Shown: positions 22,946 to 32,001 of the stretch, piece by piece
Numbering within the stretch: the first letter of the stretch is position 1
Layout of the letters: each line of letters opens with the position of its first letter
Source: JAFAXD01 sp963760435
GTDB lineage: Bacteria; Pseudomonadota; Alphaproteobacteria; Rhizobiales; Xanthobacteraceae
DNA: 64,000 bases
Direction: 5' to 3'
NCBI GenBank assembly: GCA_963760435.1
Contig: CAVXDE010000022.1
Span: forward strand, 68,651-132,650
The notes under the pieces: generated by a model
Told to the model about the DNA's origin: nothing
Databases searched by the model: none
Seen by the model: only the letters and a program-made list of their open reading frames with translations
Position numbers and translations under genes: made by a program

Positions 22946-25213
22946 TTACAGCGCCAGCCCTTCGGCCTCGGCGAACTGCGTGAGGCGTTCGCGAATCGAC
23001 GCCCCGGGGACCGGCTTCTCCACCAATGGGTAGAGCATGTCGGCGGCTTTGCGTGCGTTCGTCTCGAGCAACAACGCTTTCACCGGACCGATCGCCGAGG
23101 GTGAGAGCGACAACGACCGGTAGCCGAGCGCCACCAGGGCCAGGGCGCCGATCGGCTTGGATGCGAGCTCCCCGCACAGGGTCACCGGCTTGCCGTAGGC
23201 GCGTCCTTTGTCGACGATCGCTTTGAGCGCGGCGAGCACCGGGCGGGACAGTGGATCAAATCGATCGGCAACCCGCGCGTTGCCGCGATCGATGGCGTAC
23301 AGGAATTGCACCAGGTCGTTGGAGCCGACCGACAGGAAATCCACGCGCTCCAGCAACTCGTCGAGTTGATAGAGCAGCGCCGGTACTTCCACCATGGTGC
23401 CGATCTCGACGCGATCGGGAAGTCTGTGCCCGTGGCGGCGCAGGTGCGTGAGCTCGCGCTCGACCAGTATCTTTCCTTCGTCGAATTCATGTACCGCGGC
23501 CACCATGGGAAACATCAGCTTGAGCTCGCGGCCGGCGGCCGCACGCAGCAGGGCGCGCACTTGGCTGCGCAGCAAACCGGGCCGGTCGAGTCCAAGGCGG
23601 ATGGCGCGCCAACCCAGCGCCGGGTTTTCCTCGGCGACATTGCGCATATAGGGGAGGATCTTGTCGCCGCCGATGTCGAGGGTGCGAAATACAACCGGTC
23701 GGCCGCCGGCGGCCTCCAGCACCGAGCGATAGAGCGATTGCTGTTCGCTCACCCGCGGCATCGACGAAGCGACCATGAACTGCAGCTCGGTGCGAAACAA
23801 GCCAATGCCTGCGGCGCCGGTCTCGGCGATGTGCGGAAGATCAACCACCAGACCGGCGTTGAGCATCAGTGTGACCGGCTCGCCGTCCTTGGTCACGCAT
23901 GGGCGCTCGCGCAGTGCCAGATATTGCTGCTGCCGGCGCGCGCGCAGGCGAACGCGTTCCACGAACGCGGCTTCCATGTCCCCGGACGGCCGCAGGTGGA
24001 CCTCGCCGGTGATGCCGTCGACGATGATCGCGTCTGCCGGATCGACGACGCCAGTCGCGTTGGCGATCTCACCGACGGCGGCGATCCCGAGTGCGCGCGC
24101 CACGATGGCGACGTGCGAATTCGGGCCACCCTCTTCCAGCACGAGCCCGCGCAGCTTCTTGCGGTCGTAGTCGAGCAGTGCGGCGGGCCCCATGGAGCGT
24201 GCCACGATGATGGCGTTGTCAGGCAGGTTTTCCCGCGCTGGCGCATGCTCCTGTCCCATCAGCTGACGCATCAGGCGGTGCGCAAGGTCTTCCAGATCAT
24301 GCAGCCGTTCGCGCAGATAAGGATCGGTCTGGCGCAGCATGCGGGCACGCGTGTCGGACTGGACACGCTCGACGGCGGCTTCCGCCGTAAGGCCGGTCAG
24401 CACCGCCTCTTCGAGACGGTGGGTCCAGCCACGGTCGTAGGCAAACATCCGGTAGGCTTCGAGCACCTCGCGGTGTTCGCCGCCCTCGGCGACCTCGCCG
24501 CGTTCCAGCATGGCGTCGAGATCGGCGCGCAACTTGGCCAGCGCGGCGTCGAGCCGTGCGCGTTCCTTGGGAACGTCGTCGGCAATCACATTGGTGACGA
24601 CGACGCGCGGCTCGTGCAGCACGACGTGCCCGAGCGCGATCCCGTCATTGAGTGTGATGCCCTTGAGATGTAGCGGTCGCCGCGCCGCCGGCTCGGCGCC
24701 CGGAGGGGCAAGAGCCGACAGCTCGCCCGAGGCGATCATTTCCGCCAGCACCATGGCGGTCGTCTGCAGCGCTTCGACTTCTTCTTCCGAGTAGGTGCGA
24801 CGAGCGCGATTCTGCACGACCAGCACACCCAGCGTATTGCCGGCGCGCAGCACCGGGACGCCGAGGAAGGAGTGGTAGATCTCCTCGCCGGTCTCCGGCC
24901 GATAGGCGAATGCCGGGTGCGTGTGCGCCTCGGAGAGGTTGACCGCGCTCGCCTCGCTCGCCACCAAGCCAACGAGACCTTCGTCGGTGCGCAGCACGGT
25001 CTGGTGCACCGCTTCGCGCTTCAGGCCTTCCGTTGCGTAAAGCTCGAGGGTGCCGTCGACGCGCAGCACATAGACGGAGCAGACCTCAGCCACCATGTTG
25101 GCTGCGATCAACACCACCACCTTGTCGAGACGTTCCTGCGCGCTAACCGGCTCCGCCATCACTTCGCGAAGCCGGCGCAACAGCACGCGCGGACCGCCGA
25201 GTGCGCCTCGCAT
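22946..25213 (-). CDS. ptsP: Phosphoenolpyruvate-protein phosphotransferase PtsP (EI-Ntr)
   Basis: 755 residues from ATG 25213. First enzyme of the nitrogen PTS; it takes phosphate from PEP and passes it to NPr. Domains: GAF sensor (about 15-165), EI N-terminal domain, the phospho-histidine region GGPNSHVAIVARALG (about 360), and the PEP-binding TIM barrel with GIGLFRTELQFM, RTLDIGGDKILPY, FLSVGSNDLVQF and TLCGELASKP. ATG 25213 has AGGA upstream; ATG 25228 would add five residues. In related genomes it follows lysC directly; here a decayed two-gene cassette intervenes. Confidence 0.93.
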   Translation of the reverse strand: MRGALGGPRVLLRRLREVMAEPVSAQERLDKVVVLIAANMVAEVCSVYVLRVDGTLELYATEGLKREAVHQTVLRTDEGLVGLVASEASAVNLSEAHTHPAFAYRPETGEEIYHSFLGVPVLRAGNTLGVLVVQNRARRTYSEEEVEALQTTAMVLAEMIASGELSALAPPGAEPAARRPLHLKGITLNDGIALGHVVLHEPRVVVTNVIADDVPKERARLDAALAKLRADLDAMLERGEVAEGGEHREVLEAYRMFAYDRGWTHRLEEAVLTGLTAEAAVERVQSDTRARMLRQTDPYLRERLHDLEDLAHRLMRQLMGQEHAPARENLPDNAIIVARSMGPAALLDYDRKKLRGLVLEEGGPNSHVAIVARALGIAAVGEIANATGVVDPADAIIVDGITGEVHLRPSGDMEAAFVERVRLRARRQQQYLALRERPCVTKDGEPVTLMLNAGLVVDLPHIAETGAAGIGLFRTELQFMVASSMPRVSEQQSLYRSVLEAAGGRPVVFRTLDIGGDKILPYMRNVAEENPALGWRAIRLGLDRPGLLRSQVRALLRAAAGRELKLMFPMVAAVHEFDEGKILVERELTHLRRHGHRLPDRVEIGTMVEVPALLYQLDELLERVDFLSVGSNDLVQFLYAIDRGNARVADRFDPLSRPVLAALKAIVDKGRAYGKPVTLCGELASKPIGALALVALGYRSLSLSPSAIGPVKALLLETNARKAADMLYPLVEKPVPGASIRERLTQFAEAEGLAL

Positions 25214-25407
25214 CAGGTCCTGCCGCATCTCCGACCGGGGTCGCCCCGATTCGGCGTGAAAGCATGGGAAAGCGCGCGCGGGAACCCGGCCCGCGGCGAT
25301 CATCCCGTATCGCTATAGCGAACCGAGCCCAAGCGCTGCAAGGCGCACGCATGCTGCGGCGCGGTGAAGCTCTTTTTGCGCAACAATGTCGGCAGCCGGG
25401 CTGATTC

Positions 25408-26703
25408 TCACTCCTCGCCTAATCGCCGCGCCATCCATCGCTTGAGCGGCGGCAATGAGTTGATGCTGCGAAATAGGAGACGCGACGTCAGTAGACCCGG
25501 GACGTTGTCCGTTACGGTCTGATGCATGGCGCGCAGTGAATTTTGCACCGCGCGAAAGCCGTAATCGCGCATGCCATCCTCATAGGCGCGAATCGCCTCG
25601 ATAAGGTCGCGCTCGCCGCAGTGAGCGGCGGTGAGAGCGCGCTTGAGTCGCACCGCATCTTTGATCGCCACATTGGCGCCAACCCCCCGATAGGGCGTCA
25701 TAGAATGAATAGCGTCCCCGAGCAGCGTAACGCGCCCGGTGCGCCAAGGCGCAACCGGAACGGAGGTTCGAATCGACAGGCATGACAGTGTGGTCGGATC
25801 AGACAAGTCGACCAGGTCACGAAAAGCACGGGCCCAACCCGTCATGGGACGGCGCGCCGCAGCGGCGAGAGCCGGCGCATCGGCAGACTCGAGATCCGGT
25901 AGGGCGAATTTCGCCCGCTTGGCGCTGAGCGCCCACATCAAATAGCTGCGGGTGTTCTCGAAGATATTGCCGGCCCCGGCAAACGCCGGGATCGTTGGTG
26001 CCGAAAGACCCGACGGCGCCGCCGTTCATCTCCTGGATGGCAACGAACAGACCGTAGCCGCCGCGGGCCGCGACGAGGCTGATCCCGTCCAGCAGGGGGC
26101 GCGCGATGCGATCTCGCGCGGTGTCGAGAAAGATTTTGCCGGCAATGCGCGGCGACGCCGGTCTCGATGCGCCGGGCATGCGGCAGGAATTGCCGCCGCA
26201 CACGCGAGCCGCCGCCGTCGGCTGCCACCAGGACATCGCCGCGCGCCGACGAGCCGTCCTCGAAATGCACGATGATCTGATCGCCGTGCTCCTCGTAGCG
26301 CGAGAAGGTCTTGCCGAACTGAACGTTGTCGAGCCCGGACAGCAGAACTTGCCGCAACGTGATGCGGCTTGCGGAACGATGACAGCGCGATCGGGTCCGT
26401 CGGCTGCACAAGCTCGCGCTCGAAACTGAGCAACTCGCGCATCTGTTCGGTGAAGAAGCGGACCGCGTTGTTGGGCGATCCGCACGTTCGGTCGAAGATG
26501 TCGAACAACTCGGGCGGCAGGCATTCATGCAGGCCCGAGCTGCCGGTCGGGCTGACGTGAACCCGATAGCCCTGCAGGCGATCGGTCGGCGTGCGATCGC
26601 GTTCATACACGGCGGCGCTGATGCCGCTGCGTTTGAGGCCCTGGGCAAGCGTCAGTCCGCCAACGCCGCCGCCGATGATGAGAACATGAAACGGTTTGGA
26701 CAC
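25408..26703 (-). pseudogene. FAD-dependent monooxygenase, broken by three frameshifts
   Basis: Four fragments in successive frames together make one aromatic-ring-hydroxylase-type monooxygenase. The first (from ATG 26703) has the FAD-binding HVLIIGGGVGGLTLAQGL. The frame then changes between about 26390 and 26364, before ITLRQVLLSGLDNVQFGKTF and the DVLVAADGGGSRVRRQFLP motif. It changes again near 26150, before IAGKIFLDTARDRIARP, and a third time near 25990, before FENTRSYLMWALSAK and the second FAD motif VTLLGDAIHSMTPYRG (GD motif). Each step is consistent with one extra base, so the net change is three bases and the last segment is back in the first frame. Not functional as one polypeptide unless the sequence has errors. 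Confidence 0.85.
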
Positions 26704-26850
26704 GGGAAGCTCCTTTCGAGAATGCAGCGAAGTTGATGCGTCGCCAGACGCGTCGCGCCGGGCGCGCTGTTCTCGCGGAGCTTTCGCTGGTAGCTTGAGG
26801 GTGCGCGCCTGAAGGCCAGCGCGCTCCGCGCGTTTGGTTTTCGGGACCGG

Positions 26851-26878
26851 CCCCGGCGATGTTCCAGCATCGCCGGGG
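26851..26878. terminator. Strong GC hairpin between the PadR and monooxygenase remnants
   Basis: Perfect 11-bp arms CCCCGGCGATG / CATCGCCGGGG with a 6-nt loop. On the plus strand CTTTGTG follows; on the minus strand there is no T-run. It may stop readthrough between the two minus-strand remnants. Confidence 0.5.
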
Positions 26879-26900
26879 CTTTGTGTATCGGGCTCGCGCG

Positions 26901-27604
26901 TTACATCGGAGCCTCCTCGGCGGGATTGCTTGGTTCCGGTTTCGTGTTGACGCGCGCTTGCCGCCTGCAGCTAGCGCGCCACAAATCGACCGGGCCCCAG
27001 TTCTCCTCGGTGACGCGGCGCACGAGCTCGGTCACGAACGCGAGCTCGGCGCGGATCAGCGCCACGCTTGTATTCGACCTCGACGACGAACAGCGGCGGA
27101 AACTTCTCGCCCGACCAGCGCGGGCGGCATTTCATGCGGCGGAAGCGGCACCTCATGGTGCGCAAGCTCAGCCAGGTGCGCGTCGAGACGTGCCGCTTCA
27201 CCGGACAGATGGATCGCGCGCTCGCGCAGCAGCGCGACAGCCTCCTCCGGCGGCAACACCGGCAGCAAGCTCAGCCCCGCGGTGAATTGCGGATACTCGT
27301 TCACGGGCGTGCGCAGCAGATCCGGCATCCACGACGCGCAGCTCATCGTAGCCGGTCCGGTGAGCTCGTAGGTCGTTCGCTCCGGGCGCTTGCCGGCGCG
27401 CGACGTCTCGCGGGGCGCGATGAAACCCCGGTCAACCAGCAGATCGATGACCGTGTAGAGCGAGCCATAGCGCAGCTTGATGCTGTCTTCCTTGTGCCGC
27501 TGCTTCAGCGTCGCAGCCATCTCGTATGGATGCATCGGCCGCTCGAACAGCAGCGCCAGGACCGCCAGGGCGAGCGGATTGGCCGGATGGGCGTGCTTCG
27601 GCAT
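26901..27604 (-). pseudogene. PadR family transcriptional regulator, frameshifted
   Basis: The N-terminal winged-helix domain is intact: LALAVLALLFERPMHPYEM, KLRYGSLYTVIDLLVDRGFI and ETSRAGKRPERTTYELT. After that, the expected GYDELRV lies in another frame (27335-27362) while the surrounding WMPDLLRTPVNEYPQFTAGL is in the first, so there are two compensating indels. Near 27100 the frame changes again (FPPLFVVEVEYKR), and near 27060 once more (ALIRAELAFVTELVRRVTEE). The C-terminal dimerisation domain is therefore scrambled. PadR proteins usually repress a neighbouring gene, here the equally broken monooxygenase. Confidence 0.75.
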
Positions 27605-27608
27605 TTTT

Positions 27609-27640
27609 ATACCCGATAACGAATATCCGTTTACGAGTAT
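27609..27640 (-). promoter_or_regulatory. Imperfect palindrome before the PadR gene, candidate operator
   Basis: A 32-bp imperfect dyad with outer ATAC/GTAT and inner AACG-ATAT-CGTT parts; 4 of 16 base pairs mismatch. It ends 5 bp before the PadR start codon. PadR regulators bind dyads of this size and A/T content in their own promoters, so it is a likely autoregulatory site. Confidence 0.5.
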
Positions 27641-27693
27641 ATCGGCCAAGTGTCTCCCTTTGCAAGGACGGGGTCAGACGTGCGGGTGGGCCG

Positions 27694-28947
27694 TCAGGCC
27701 TTATCGAGCCCGTAGAGCGAGTGAAGGGTGCGCACCGCGAGTTCGGTGAAAGCGCTGTCGATCAGCAGCGAGAACTTGATCTCGGAAGTGGTGATGGCGC
27801 GGATATTGATGCGCCGTTCCGCCAGCGCCTGGAAGGCGCGAGCCGCGACGCCGGCATGGCTGCGCATGCCGATCCCGATCACCGAGACCTTGGTCACATC
27901 GGTTGCGCCGTCGAGGCGCTCGTAGCCGATCGTGGACTTCGCCTTGTCGAGGGTGTCCTTGGCCCGGTCGAAATCGGCCGCCGGCACTGTGAAGGTCAGG
28001 TCCGTGGTGGCGCCGTCCGCCGAGACGTTCTGCACGATCATGTCGACGTTGATACTTGCCTCGGCAAGCGGGACGAAGATCGCCGCTGCGACGCCGGGCT
28101 TATCCTCGATCCGGCGGACCGAGATCTGGGCTTCGTCCTTGGAGAAGGCGATTCCGGTGACGACTTGCTGTTCCATGATCTCCCCCTCGTCGCAGATCAG
28201 TGTTCCGGGCGGGGTTGCATGCGGGTCAATATCCTCGGGCTCATCGAAGCTCGAGCGCACGAAGATGCGTACGTTGTGCACCATCCCGAGCTCGACCGAG
28301 CGCACCTGCAGCACCTTGGCGCCCTGCGAGGCGAGCTCGAGCATTTCCTCAAACGCGATCTTGTCGAGGCGTTGCGCGCGCGGCACGACCCGCGGGTCGG
28401 TGGTGTAGACGCCGTCAACGTCGGTATAGATATCGCATCGCTCAGCCGCGATTGCGGCGGCGATGGCAACCGCGGACGTGTCCGAGCCGCCGCGACCCAA
28501 CGTGGTGATGCGGCCCGTCTCCCGGTGCACGCCCTGAAACCCGGTGATCACGGCAACTTCGTTGCGTTCCTTGAAGCGCGCGATCAGCTCGGCGCCGTTG
28601 ATATCGAGAATCCGCGCCGTCGCGTGCGCCTCACTCGTATAGATGGGCAGCTGCCAGCCCTGCCAGGACCGCGCCGTGATGCCCATGGCTTCCAGCGTCA
28701 TCGCCAGCAGCCCGGCGGTGATCTGTTCGCCGGACGCTACCACTGCATCGTACTCGCGCGCGTCATGCAGAACGGCGGCCTCGCGGCACCATTCGACCAG
28801 TCGGTTCGTGGTTCCGGCCATGGCGGACGTGACGACGGCGACCTGGTGGCCGGCGTCCACCTCGCGCTTCACGTGGCGCGCAACATTGCGGATGCGGTCG
28901 ATATCGGCGACCGACGTTCCGCCGAATTTCATCACAAGACGGGCCAT
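27694..28947 (-). CDS. lysC: Aspartate kinase
   Basis: 417 residues, full length. It phosphorylates aspartate, opening the lysine, threonine, methionine and diaminopimelate pathways. Seen: N-terminal LVMKFGGTSVADIDRI, the ITGFQGVHRETGRITTLGRG region with GRGGSDTSAVA, and CDIYTDVDGVYTTDPR. Two C-terminal ACT domains (about 265-415) include KPGVAAAIFVPLAEASINVD and give feedback control. No tandem promoter-like leader was seen. Confidence 0.96.
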   Translation of the reverse strand: MARLVMKFGGTSVADIDRIRNVARHVKREVDAGHQVAVVTSAMAGTTNRLVEWCREAAVLHDAREYDAVVASGEQITAGLLAMTLEAMGITARSWQGWQLPIYTSEAHATARILDINGAELIARFKERNEVAVITGFQGVHRETGRITTLGRGGSDTSAVAIAAAIAAERCDIYTDVDGVYTTDPRVVPRAQRLDKIAFEEMLELASQGAKVLQVRSVELGMVHNVRIFVRSSFDEPEDIDPHATPPGTLICDEGEIMEQQVVTGIAFSKDEAQISVRRIEDKPGVAAAIFVPLAEASINVDMIVQNVSADGATTDLTFTVPAADFDRAKDTLDKAKSTIGYERLDGATDVTKVSVIGIGMRSHAGVAARAFQALAERRINIRAITTSEIKFSLLIDSAFTELAVRTLHSLYGLDKA

Positions 28948-29034
28948 TTGGGATTGTGGCGGCGCTCTCCGGCAGGCGGGGCCAATCCATAGCGGCGCCG
29001 CCGCGGCTCCGCAACTCGCTGAACCTACTGGATT

Positions 29035-29700
29035 TCAGGCCCGGATCGCCGGGACGCGCCGGGCGATGAGCCGCATATCGTGCACGAACTTCGCATATTC
29101 CTGGGCTCGCGCCGCCTCGTCGGGAGCGCGCAGGAGCGAGGACGGGTGGACGGTGACAAAGGCCTCGACTCCGTCACGCAACCGAATGAAGTCGCCGCGT
29201 ACCCGGGCGATCGTGACCGCGCGGGACAGGAGGCCGCGCGCCGCGGTCGCTCCCAACGCGACCGCCAATTGCGGCTCGATCACCGTAATCTCCCGGTCCA
29301 GCCACCAGCGGCAACGATCGATCTCATAGGCGTTGGGCTTCTTGTGCAGGCGACGCTTTCCGCGCGGCTCGAACTTGAAATGCTTCACCGCGTTGGTGAC
29401 GTAGACCCGCTTACGCTCGATCCCGGCCTCCTCGAGCGCCCGATCAAACATCCGCCCGGCGGGACCGACAAACGGCCTTCCCTGCAGGTCTTCCTGATCG
29501 CCGGGTTGCTCTCCGACGAACACCACCGGTGCATCCGCGGGCCCTTCCCCGAAAACCGTCTGGGTGGCGTTCTCGAACAGCGGACAGCGCTCGCAGGTTG
29601 CCGCCGCCTTGCGCAACTGGGTGAGTGTGCGCGGCTGCGGTTCGACCACGTCCACGTCGAACAAACCCGTCTGATGTTCAATTCGTCGCGTGCTGACCAT
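29035..29700 (-). CDS. UdgX-type uracil-DNA glycosylase / uracil-DNA crosslinking protein
   Basis: 221 residues. Four cysteines (CERCPLF near the start and others) fit an Fe-S UDG of the family-4 lineage. Motif GEQPGDQEDLQGRPFVGPAG is the active-site A motif with the glutamate. The insertion GKRRLHKKPNAYE matches the R-loop of UdgX, whose histidine becomes covalently joined to the abasic deoxyribose; KRR-[LI]-H is diagnostic of UdgX rather than ordinary UDG. The C-terminal VTVHPSSLLRAPD carries motif B. It is divergent from ubiG and sits between lysC and ubiG, where many relatives have no gene. Start ATG 29700 lacks a good ribosome site. Confidence 0.88.
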   Translation of the reverse strand: MVSTRRIEHQTGLFDVDVVEPQPRTLTQLRKAAATCERCPLFENATQTVFGEGPADAPVVFVGEQPGDQEDLQGRPFVGPAGRMFDRALEEAGIERKRVYVTNAVKHFKFEPRGKRRLHKKPNAYEIDRCRWWLDREITVIEPQLAVALGATAARGLLSRAVTIARVRGDFIRLRDGVEAFVTVHPSSLLRAPDEAARAQEYAKFVHDMRLIARRVPAIRA

Positions 29701-29814
29701 GGAAAAGTACTTGCGCTAGGAACTTTAAACCGGCGGCACTAGACTCTGGGCAACGCCCTGCGGGACTGGGGAGTTCCCCTCTCCCATCACACTCAGATTT
29801 GCAATCGGTGCCCC

Positions 29815-30552
29815 ATGCCTCCCGCCACGACGGTCGATACTGATGAAGTTGAGAAGTTTTCCGCGCTGGCGGAGGAATGGTGGGACCCGCGCGGCAAGAT
29901 GGCGCCGCTGCACAAGTTCAATCCGGCGCGACTGGCCTACATTAGAGACGAGATCTGTAGCCATTTTGGGCGCAATCCAAAACAGGTCCCCAGCCTTGGC
30001 GGACTGCGTCTGCTCGACATCGGCTGCGGTGCAGGTCTGCTGTGCGAACCGCTGACGCGCCTCGGCGGCGAACTTGTCGGCGTCGATCCATCAGCCAAGA
30101 ACATCGCGGCGGCCCGGTTGCATGCGCAACAGAGCGGGCTTGCCATCGACTACCGGGTCGGCACGGCCGAGGCGCTAGCGGATGCAGGCGAGCGGTTTGA
30201 TATCGTGCTGGCCATGGAGGTCGTTGAGCACGTCGCCGACGTCAATTTGTTTGTATGCCGTTGCGCCGAGATGGTGCGGCCCGGCGGCATGATGGTTCTG
30301 GCAACGCTCAACCGCACGCTCAAGAGCTTTGCGTTGGCGATTGTCGGGGCGGAGTACATCCTGCGTTGGCTGCCGCGCGGCACGCATCAATGGGATCGGT
30401 TTGTCACGCCGAACGAGCTCGAGATCGCGGTTGAGCTCGGCGGGCTGCGGGTGACCGACACGACGGGCATGATCTACAATCCGTTGACGGACGGCTGGCA
30501 GCTCGGCCGCGATACCGACGTCAACTACATGATGACGGCCGAACATCCGTAA
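29815..30552 (+). CDS. ubiG: Ubiquinone biosynthesis O-methyltransferase
   Basis: 245 residues. It performs both O-methylations in ubiquinone synthesis. Seen: an N-terminal EEWWDPRGKMAPLHKFNPAR typical of UbiG, motif I LLDIGCGAGLLCEPLTRLG, GVDPSAKNIAAARLHA, and VLAMEVVEHVADVNLFV. The segment WLPRGTHQWDRFVTPNELE is part of the membrane-interacting region of UbiG. Divergent from the UdgX gene. Confidence 0.95.
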   Translation: MPPATTVDTDEVEKFSALAEEWWDPRGKMAPLHKFNPARLAYIRDEICSHFGRNPKQVPSLGGLRLLDIGCGAGLLCEPLTRLGGELVGVDPSAKNIAAARLHAQQSGLAIDYRVGTAEALADAGERFDIVLAMEVVEHVADVNLFVCRCAEMVRPGGMMVLATLNRTLKSFALAIVGAEYILRWLPRGTHQWDRFVTPNELEIAVELGGLRVTDTTGMIYNPLTDGWQLGRDTDVNYMMTAEHP

Positions 30553-30600
30553 TTCTGCTCCGGCTGACGGCCGGTATCAGCAACATCACCCCACAAGCCG

Positions 30601-31497
30601 ATGATCATCGCTCCCTGGCTCTGGGCTGTCTTCACGGTGATTGCGGCGGCAGCACAGACGGTGCGCAATGCCGCGCAGCGCGAGTTGACCCAGCAACTCG
30701 GAACGGTCGGCGCAACCCATGTGCGGTTTCTGTTCGGATTGCCGTTCGCGCTGGTGTTCCTTGCCGGCGTCGCGATCGCATTGGAACGCGGGCTGCCACG
30801 GCCTGATCCGGTCTACTGGCTTTGGGTCATCGACGGTGCGGGTATGCAGTTCGCCGCCACCGCGCTGATGCTGCGTGCGATGGGCGAGCACTCGTTCGTG
30901 GTGACGATTGCCTATATCAAGACCGAGCCCATCCAGGTCGCATTGTTTGGACTGATTTTGCTCGGTGATCCGGTCACCCTGCCGATGGCGGTTGCTATTC
31001 TGGTCGCAACCACTGGCGTGATCGTGATGTCGCTCAAGCCGGGCGCGCTTCGGGGAGGATGGAAGCCGACGCTCATGGGATTGGGGGCCGGTGGATTGTT
31101 TGGGCTTTCGGCGATCGGCTTTCGCGGCGCCATCCTGAACTTGCACGATCCGAGTTTCGTGATGGCGGCGACGTTCACGCTCGTGATTGGGCTGCTCTTC
31201 CAATCCGTGGTGCTGACCGCGTACTTGTACATCCGCTCCCGCCATGTCCTGTTCGCGATTGCTCGCGCCTGGCGGCCATCGCTGTTCGCCGGCTTCATGG
31301 GCGCGCTCGCATCCCAGTTCTGGTATTTGGCATTTGCGATCGCCACCGCGGCGAGCGTCCGCACGCTCGCGCTTGTGGAAGTGCTGTTCGCGCAAGCGAT
31401 CTCACGCTTTGTGTTCGGACAGCCGACCAGCCGGCGCGAAGCTGCGGGGATTGTGCTGATTGTTGTTGGCGTGATCCTGCTGATCTGGGCGTATTAA
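30601..31497 (+). CDS. EamA-family (DMT superfamily) transporter
   Basis: 298 residues with about ten hydrophobic segments spread over two EamA-like halves. Examples are LWAVFTVIAAAAQTVRNAAQ at the start, FLFGLPFALVFLAGVAIAL, and a final REAAGIVLIVVGVILLIWAY helix. DMT carriers usually export small metabolites or amino acids; the substrate is unknown. Starts 48 bp after ubiG on the same strand. Confidence 0.9.
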   Translation: MIIAPWLWAVFTVIAAAAQTVRNAAQRELTQQLGTVGATHVRFLFGLPFALVFLAGVAIALERGLPRPDPVYWLWVIDGAGMQFAATALMLRAMGEHSFVVTIAYIKTEPIQVALFGLILLGDPVTLPMAVAILVATTGVIVMSLKPGALRGGWKPTLMGLGAGGLFGLSAIGFRGAILNLHDPSFVMAATFTLVIGLLFQSVVLTAYLYIRSRHVLFAIARAWRPSLFAGFMGALASQFWYLAFAIATAASVRTLALVEVLFAQAISRFVFGQPTSRREAAGIVLIVVGVILLIWAY

Positions 31498-31515
31498 AGC
31501 TTCGGCACGGATCGA

Positions 31516-32001
31516 TCAGTTGCGATCCTCGGGCAGCACCGGCAAGGGATGAAACTCGATTCCCTCGTCGTGCAGTTCCTTCGCCTCTTCGGGCGAGGCT
31601 TCGCCGTAGATCGAGCGATGCTCGATCTCGCCATAATGCATTTTGCGCGCTTCTTCAGGAAAGCGCGGCCCGACGTGTTCGGCGTTCTGCACGAGATGGT
31701 CCCGCAGCGCCTTGAGCTTTTGCCGGAACTCTTGCTCCTGGGGCGAGATCATCGCGACGGGCGCCTTGGGCTCGGCAACCGGCGGCGCGGGCCCAGGGGC
31801 CGGCATCGGAGCCGGCAGCATCTCGCGCGGTTTGTCGGTTCGGGCGAGCCGCGGTGCCATGATGGCTTTCTCGACCTTGGCCGAGCCGCATGCCGGACAG
31901 GTCACGAGCTTGCGCTTGACCTGCTTGTCGTAAGCGTCCGAGCTCGCAAACCAGCTTTCGAACGCGTGCCCGCTCTCGCAGTGAAGGGAGTAACGAATCA
32001 T
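31516..32001 (-). CDS. DUF1178 family protein
   Basis: 161 residues. The N-terminus has IRYSLHCESGHAFESWFASS followed by VTCPACGSAKVEKAIMAP, a zinc-ribbon-like arrangement typical of DUF1178. A Pro-rich linker (about 65-90) leads to a helical C-terminal half with RSIYGEASPEEAKELHDEG. Function unknown, widespread in Alphaproteobacteria. Its ATG overlaps the nitrilase-family stop as ATGA. Confidence 0.9.
   Translation of the reverse strand: MIRYSLHCESGHAFESWFASSDAYDKQVKRKLVTCPACGSAKVEKAIMAPRLARTDKPREMLPAPMPAPGPAPPVAEPKAPVAMISPQEQEFRQKLKALRDHLVQNAEHVGPRFPEEARKMHYGEIEHRSIYGEASPEEAKELHDEGIEFHPLPVLPEDRN

Noticed and set aside
23306..24673. A 455-codon plus-strand open frame
   Set aside because: Antisense of ptsP, without recognisable domains.
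27526..28992. A 488-codon plus-strand open frame
   Set aside because: It is the antisense of lysC; the composition is Arg/Gly-rich and lysC has clear motifs.
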